A stretch of DNA of 64,000 nucleotides from positions 569,737,152 to 569,801,151 of the forward strand of contig NC_081410.1 in NCBI RefSeq assembly GCF_030272615.1. The letters run 5' to 3'. This document shows positions 60,101-64,000 of the stretch, piece after piece. The notes under the pieces are model-generated. The model was not told where the DNA came from, made no database searches, and was given only the letters and a program-made list of their open reading frames with translations. Both the position numbers and the translations under genes were made by a program. The DNA is from Cryptomeria japonica (taxonomy: Eukaryota; Streptophyta; Pinopsida; Cupressales; Cupressaceae). The first letter of the stretch is position 1. Each line of letters opens with the position of its first letter.

Positions 60101-63100
60101 GGTCTTAACATAGCAGTCAAAAATGGAATCAAATTGCTAAGTGTCTTTGGTGATTCAGAATTAATAGTCTCACAAGTAAATGAGAGATATGCCTCAAAGC
60201 ACTTAAGACTGAAACAATACAGGAATGCTGTATGGGATACCATGGAGCTTTTTGATGCTTTTCAGATAACCTGGATAGATAGATCAAAGAACATCATGGC
60301 AGATTTTTTAGCAAATATTGCACTGAAAGGTAATGATATAACGCTAACTGGGATATCTGAAGTGGAGATGAAAGTGAGACCATCTGTTCCTGACAACTTG
60401 TATAATTGGCAAGTGTTTCAAGATGATGCAGATCTGCTGAACTTCTTACAGTGTGCTGATCATTATCAGGCTCAAGCTATAAATTTTAATGACTTTGTGG
60501 AACAAACTGAAGGTAAGAAGACCTTATTTAGACATGAAATTATACAACTGAAGTCAAATAAATTACCAAGAGGCCTGGTAGCATTAGAGAGAACTTTTAT
60601 TGCTCAAGATGTGATTGAAACCAAAGGGTCAGCTGTTAAAGAAAGTGATGTTGAACAAATCAATCTAGGAAATGAAGAAGCCCCCAAGAATGTTTTTATT
60701 GGGAAAAAATTGACTCCTACTATGAGGCAACAACTGATAATTTTGTTAAAAAGATATAAACATGTGTTTGCATGGTCTTATGAGGATCTCAAAGCTTACA
60801 GGGAAGATCTCTTTCAACATGAGATACCACTTAAACCAGAAGCAAAACCATTCAGACAAAAGCAGAGACCTATTAATCCCACATTGCTACCAAAAATGAG
60901 GGAAGAAATTATAAAGATGAAAGACGCAGGAATAATTGAGCCATGCAGATACTCCACATGGGTTTCTAACTTGGTACCAGTCAGGAAGAAAAATGGGGAT
61001 ATTAGATTATGTGTAGACTTTAGGAATTTAAACATATCGTCTCTAAAGGATAACTATCCATTGCCAAATATGGATAATATGCTGCAGAAGGTAACAGGGT
61101 GTGAGTTGTTGTCCATGATGGATGGATTTTCAGGTTACAATCAGGTGAAAGTTAGAGAAACTGAAAAATATAAGACAGCCTTCACAACTCCATGGGGCAC
61201 TTATGTCTATGCACGAATGCCATTTGGATTGACCAATGCTGGAGCTACTTTTCAAAGGGCAATGGATGTGGCTTTTGTAGAATTGATTGATATAATCATG
61301 GTAGTATACCAAGATGATCTGACTGCGTACTCGAAGAAAGATGATGATCACTGTGAACACCTTGAAAAGATATTTAAAAGAGCCTTAGAATATGGAATTT
61401 CCTTGAATCCCAAGAAATGTCACTTTGGTGTTGAAGAGGGAAAACTACTTGGACACATAGTATCCAAGGAGGGGGTGAGAATTGACTCTGAAAGAGTAAC
61501 AGCTATTAATGAGGTTCCCATCCCCCAAACTATCAAAGCCATTCAGTCATTTTTGGGACAAATTAATTTTGTGAGAAGGTTCATTTTGAATTTCGCAGAC
61601 ATAGTGAAACCTATAGTAAGGATGTTGAAGAAAGAGGCAAAAATTGACTGGACTGAAGAAGCAATTGATTCCTTTGTGGCTATCAAAAGAGCAATTTATG
61701 AGGCACCAGTACTAATTTCCCCAGATTTTGGCAAACCATTTATAATATTTTCATTTGCCTCTTGTCACACTATAGCAGCAGTATTGTTACAGAAAAATTC
61801 AGAGGGATATGAGCAACCCATTGCATACTTTAGCAAATCTTTAAGCCCTTCAGAAGTAAAGTATGAAATAAATGAAAAGCAGGCCTATGCTCTGGTCAAA
61901 GCAGTAAAACAATTCAGGCCATACTTAGTAGGGGCCGAAGTTATTGCTTATGTCCCCAATGCAGCAGTAAAAGATATCTTCAGACAAACTGAGGTCACGG
62001 GAAAAAGATGCAAATGGATCAATCAGATACAAGAATTTAACATTGAGTTGAAAATTTCACAGGTTATCAAAGGACAAGGGCTAGCCAAACTCATGACAGG
62101 AACTGAAATTGAAGAGTCTGATGTGAATCAGGTTGGATGGGAGGAAGCTAATTTCAGTATTGAGAAAACAGCATGGTACACTGATATCATGTATTACCTT
62201 AAGCACTTAAAATGTCCAGATGCTATGACCGATAGTCAGAAAAGAGCTTTGAAGTTAAAATCAGCAAGGTATGTGATTATCAATGGAGACTTATATTGGA
62301 AAAATAGAGATGGGATATTGTTATTATGTCTAGACAACTACCAGGCAGACAAAGTTCTTCATGAAATGCATGATGGGGTTTGTGGTGGCCATTTCTCAAC
62401 TAAGACTACAGCACATAAAATATTGAGAGCCAGATATTATTGGCCATGTGTCTTCAACGATTCCTATAGATATGTCAGAAAATGCGAAGCTTGTCAAAAG
62501 TTCTCAAGCAAAACAAAGTATCAAGGATCACTCCCGTTGAGACCAATGTTGACTGAGGAACCATTCCAACAGTGGGGAATAGACTTTATAGGGGAAATAT
62601 CTGAAAAATCCAGTGGAGGACACAGATGGATATTGGTTGCTACAGATTATTTTACCAAATGGGTGGAGGCAATACCTACCAAACAGGCCACTAGCAAGGT
62701 GGTGATAAAATTCTTAATGGAGAACATTATTACTAGATTTGGTGTTCCTGCAAGAATCATCTCAGATAATGGCATGTCTTTTAGATCAGAGGAATTCAAC
62801 AATTTTTGTGATGAATATGGCATTAAGGTATCACATTCTTCTCCTTACCACCCCCAGGGGAATGGGCAAGCTGAATCAAGCAACAAGAATATCCTGAAGA
62901 TCATTAAAAAGATGCTGGGGCAGAACAAAAAAGCATGGGACTCAAAGTTGAATCTTGCATTATGGGCAGACAGGATAACTGTAAAAAAATCCACAGGAAA
63001 GTCTCCATTTGAATTGGTTTATGGCAAAAGGGCCAGACTACCTTTGGATAAACTTCTACCTGTACATATATTTATGATTCAAGAAGAAATAGATGTTGAA

Positions 63101-63430
63101 GATCCATCACAAGAAAGAATAATGCAGCTAGTAGAACTTGATGAAGTCAGGGTAGAAGCTCAGAGGCAAAATATCAGGATTCAAAATCAAATGAAGAGGT
63201 TGTATGACAAGAGGACATCAAACAGGAAATTTTGTGTAGGAGACTGGGTTTTAATGTGGAATGCCAGGAGTCAAGACAAAGGCAAGCATGGCAAATTTGA
63301 AGCCTTATGGATCGGCCCATATGTGATCATAGACAAAGGGGGGGAGGATTCTTATTTGCTTCAAAACGCGACAGGTGAGGTCCAAGAATTGCCAGTACAT
63401 GGGCAGTTCTTAAAGAACTTCTTCTCCTGA
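57164..63430 (+). CDS. Gag-Pol polyprotein, Tat clade, with archaeal-type RNase H before RT
   Basis: Uninterrupted 2088-codon frame. Gag capsid lies at about residues 245-430 (FMQSLIEDARDWFRTLP) with a variant knuckle CYACNMPHASSLC (C-x2-C-x3-H-x4-C) near 521. Protease MIDSGAAINVMP is near 768. An archaeal-type RNase H at about 928-1060 has all acidic residues: LFDGSCSKEGSG, NNIAEYEALL, VFGDSELIV and MADFLANI. RT at about 1215-1450 has LCVDFRNLN and MMDGFSGYNQV; the active site is YQDD near 1382. A second RNase H at about 1510-1645 lacks the usual Asp residues (IIFSFASCHT; AYVPNAAVK; GQGLAKLMTG). Integrase at about 1735-1960 has an HHCC zinc domain (CEACQKF) and D, D-35-E (WGIDFIGEI; SDNGMSFRS; NGQAESSN). 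A C-terminal GPY/F-type motif is LWIGPYVI. Gag and pol share one frame, so processing by the protease is expected. It looks functional. Confidence 0.93.
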   Translation: MNDSMRERYNQYKHESSQHSPLKEQDRTTTSSPVNEDLVATYKAQKGRWQIPPGFENHEARSKQYTPPPSGSGMADPADRFIDLTRQMMEAAAEMRDSGRTQECLELCAKLDINVGEDDFNKDVNNYKKTYAQGVGKTKGNDFKAYENPLFGNKRDDHVQSGAPPVQQNSHTGFIPHNQYPPPGQFYNQHPPPNQFQYQHQNQYPPPYQNQMPLYGNMKQNFVNPHGGHGLINMEQMRQFDFSGMMVYPYPIPNEIRTAIPKFTGSNAVSGEAHCKAFDAVIEDFGLPYEDVKIRLFMQSLIEDARDWFRTLPDASIRNLAEFKELFLEQYGDHNSPEFALHEIISIKKEQNESVIDFNKRFNRVLNKIPNRMKPVPEVSILYYINAYDSKTNYELRTRNPRDLRDVMKDAIVIENNRKAAGKVGKREDARLYNPKALKANRDEDKLDKVLNALKDLSVRVNKTEKQQYYRPERPRLHDMPYNTTWKDGKPVERNHKDNQQILDPLKRTVNYTQDDDMWCYACNMPHASSLCAVARGLQEEEDSYEDHVDDSTVNMISFSQEGRSDSINIDQCSVLPVTTSKNESVKLRIPTEEEKRRITACVVAQAKRTYDLRNRVVNPEQGKPTSLFMKETNETLKRINKGAMIKEVVPKNNKKGPDVQKKETVKILSSQQSTFFDISTALTQLKVSVPLMEIMRFPEYREKTLEMISGVQEGKVNEQKQEVPTGDSNEQMAPIIYLGSTITKNPTQVDPFYLTLVINNKRVKNCMIDSGAAINVMPVGVMKELGLEVDTTFGKCYAMDNRSVPVVGIMKDVEFRLAACPEASYKTDITVVDVPPNYGMLLSRQWSNMIGGYVQLDLSYATIPINGQEIKIDREPRSTYIIEDMEETVNQVCFLQIDMDNFQVQLTKPKFKEWIPIESCLTEKDGQIWKMLFDGSCSKEGSGAGILFISPTGETYKYSFKLLFECTNNIAEYEALLTGLNIAVKNGIKLLSVFGDSELIVSQVNERYASKHLRLKQYRNAVWDTMELFDAFQITWIDRSKNIMADFLANIALKGNDITLTGISEVEMKVRPSVPDNLYNWQVFQDDADLLNFLQCADHYQAQAINFNDFVEQTEGKKTLFRHEIIQLKSNKLPRGLVALERTFIAQDVIETKGSAVKESDVEQINLGNEEAPKNVFIGKKLTPTMRQQLIILLKRYKHVFAWSYEDLKAYREDLFQHEIPLKPEAKPFRQKQRPINPTLLPKMREEIIKMKDAGIIEPCRYSTWVSNLVPVRKKNGDIRLCVDFRNLNISSLKDNYPLPNMDNMLQKVTGCELLSMMDGFSGYNQVKVRETEKYKTAFTTPWGTYVYARMPFGLTNAGATFQRAMDVAFVELIDIIMVVYQDDLTAYSKKDDDHCEHLEKIFKRALEYGISLNPKKCHFGVEEGKLLGHIVSKEGVRIDSERVTAINEVPIPQTIKAIQSFLGQINFVRRFILNFADIVKPIVRMLKKEAKIDWTEEAIDSFVAIKRAIYEAPVLISPDFGKPFIIFSFASCHTIAAVLLQKNSEGYEQPIAYFSKSLSPSEVKYEINEKQAYALVKAVKQFRPYLVGAEVIAYVPNAAVKDIFRQTEVTGKRCKWINQIQEFNIELKISQVIKGQGLAKLMTGTEIEESDVNQVGWEEANFSIEKTAWYTDIMYYLKHLKCPDAMTDSQKRALKLKSARYVIINGDLYWKNRDGILLLCLDNYQADKVLHEMHDGVCGGHFSTKTTAHKILRARYYWPCVFNDSYRYVRKCEACQKFSSKTKYQGSLPLRPMLTEEPFQQWGIDFIGEISEKSSGGHRWILVATDYFTKWVEAIPTKQATSKVVIKFLMENIITRFGVPARIISDNGMSFRSEEFNNFCDEYGIKVSHSSPYHPQGNGQAESSNKNILKIIKKMLGQNKKAWDSKLNLALWADRITVKKSTGKSPFELVYGKRARLPLDKLLPVHIFMIQEEIDVEDPSQERIMQLVELDEVRVEAQRQNIRIQNQMKRLYDKRTSNRKFCVGDWVLMWNARSQDKGKHGKFEALWIGPYVIIDKGGEDSYLLQNATGEVQELPVHGQFLKNFFS

Positions 63431-63549
63431 AGCACTCTGCATCACCTGTACAGTAGGGTAGGATCCATTTCCATTGTAAATACCATCATATCTGCGCTAA
63501 CCAGAGATTCTGGATTCTTGAAGGCATAATTCAAAATGCCTCCATCCTC
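63431..63549 (+). other. 3' untranslated interior of the Tat element
   Basis: About 120 bases between the gag-pol stop and the pre-LTR motif. No purine tract or ORF is present, so no env-like gene lies between pol and the 3' LTR. Confidence 0.7.
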
Positions 63550-63561
63550 AGTCAGAGCCAC
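63550..63561 (+). other. conserved pre-LTR motif (Tat element)
   Basis: AGTCAGAGCCAC directly before the TGTTGAGC start of the 3' LTR, identical to the 12-mer before the 3' LTR of the gag-only element. Confidence 0.75.
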
Positions 63562-64000
63562 TGTTGAGCACTATTTTTAAAAAAAATAAAAAATAAAAAA
63601 AAATATAATAATATATGTTTCCATAAGCATGAAGACTAATGGATATTTCGGCCAGTAAACTGTATCGAGCACTGCAGGAGAAGTTTCATCGAAAGAGCGT
63701 TTTCATCGACACAGGGCATATAAAGCATTAAGCAAAGGTATTTCGGCAAAAAGTTACCTTTGATGAACGCAAGAAACCGCTCATCAATACTCCAAGTTTC
63801 ATCGAAAAGGTAAAAGCAAAAAGCGAAAAAGGCAAAAGGTGATTTCGAAGGAATGTCGTTACCGAAGAAACTCAAGATACATTCATCAAAATGCAAGTTT
63901 CATCGATGAACGTGGTGTCGAACAAAAGAAAAGCTTTTTCATCGATAAAAAAGGATATCGATGAAAAGGGGATATCGATGAACACTCATAAGCCTTCACC
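63562..64000 (+). repeat. 3' LTR of the Tat element, truncated by the window end
   Basis: First 439 bases, colinear with 51954-52394. It includes the first ten or so CATCGA sites, some of them lost by C-to-T or G-to-A changes. The ORF copy in this LTR should begin about 480 bases beyond the window. Confidence 0.92.

Larger units (their letters stand above)
51954..64000 (+). mobile_element. Tat-clade Ty3/gypsy element with intact gag-pol and an ORF in its LTR
   Basis: Plus strand: 5' LTR 51954-56963, PBS 56967-56983, gag-pol 57164-63430, pre-LTR motif 63550-63561, 3' LTR from 63562 to the window edge. The 439 available bases of 3' LTR match the 5' LTR start. After the poly-A/T tract I count about 10 substitutions in roughly 390 bases, 9 of them transitions. 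It inserted into the RT of the older element; CTAGG (51949-51953) is the expected left target duplication. The tRNA-Arg-like PBS, archaeal-type RNase H and long LTR place it near Tat/Ogre elements. Confidence 0.9.

Overview
The window is repeat-dense nuclear DNA from a seed plant. It holds nested Ty3/gypsy (chromovirus and Tat clade) and Ty1/copia retrotransposons, a plant L1-type LINE, a CACTA transposon, a tRNA-derived SINE and only one scrap of an ordinary gene. Very long LTRs, heavy decay and near absence of host genes fit a large-genome plant. A gymnosperm is my best guess, but that is inference from composition and element type. No intact cellular gene was found.

Layout. 1-5854: 5' part of a minus-strand chromovirus (gag, zinc knuckle, protease, start of RT, initiator-Met PBS, a 3.65 kb LTR with a palindrome array), apparently inserted in a LINE. 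5855-8721: 3' end of that LINE (zf-RVT, RNase H), followed by an unexpected downstream reading frame with a coiled-coil tail. 8722-9025 and 21680-21745: two halves of an SPT6-like pseudogene split by the next element. 9026-21679: complete minus-strand non-autonomous gag-only element (TR-GAG type), LTRs of about 4.45 kb, TSD TACCC. 22052-29722: complete minus-strand Ty1/copia element, TSD AGGGT, with damaged pol. 29728-35136: relic of a Tat-type LTR carrying a degenerate copy of a large unknown ORF. 35475-36579: solo copia-type LTR, TSD ACCTT. 37025-41370: decayed CACTA transposase gene with a SINE inside. 42603-51953: plus-strand Tat-like gypsy element (LTR, PBS, gag, protease, G-patch, RT) cut within RT by the next insertion. 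51954-64000: young plus-strand Tat-clade element with an intact 2088-codon gag-pol; its 3' LTR runs off the window.

The most interesting system is the last element. Its 5' LTR runs about 5.0 kb to a tRNA-Arg-like PBS. The U3 part of that LTR contains an ORF of 958 codons (about 1,059 if two stops are read through), lying upstream of the putative TATA box. The ORF therefore sits downstream of pol in the genomic RNA, the position of an env-like gene. A diverged copy at 31364-34310 has the same order: CATCG-motif array, ORF, TATA box. The polyprotein order is GAG-PROT-archaeal-type RNase H-RT-degenerate RNase H-INT. The RT-adjacent RNase H has lost catalytic Asp residues, while the extra RNase H keeps all four acidic residues.

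How the parts may work together. The gag-only element at 9026-21679 shares with the autonomous Tat element an identical 17-nt PBS, a second PBS-like motif in the leader, an identical 12-nt motif just before the 3' LTR, and similar LTR termini. This makes the Tat family a plausible source of RT and integrase for the gag-only element. Most premature stops in the older gypsy elements are explained by C-to-T changes, consistent with decay by cytosine methylation.
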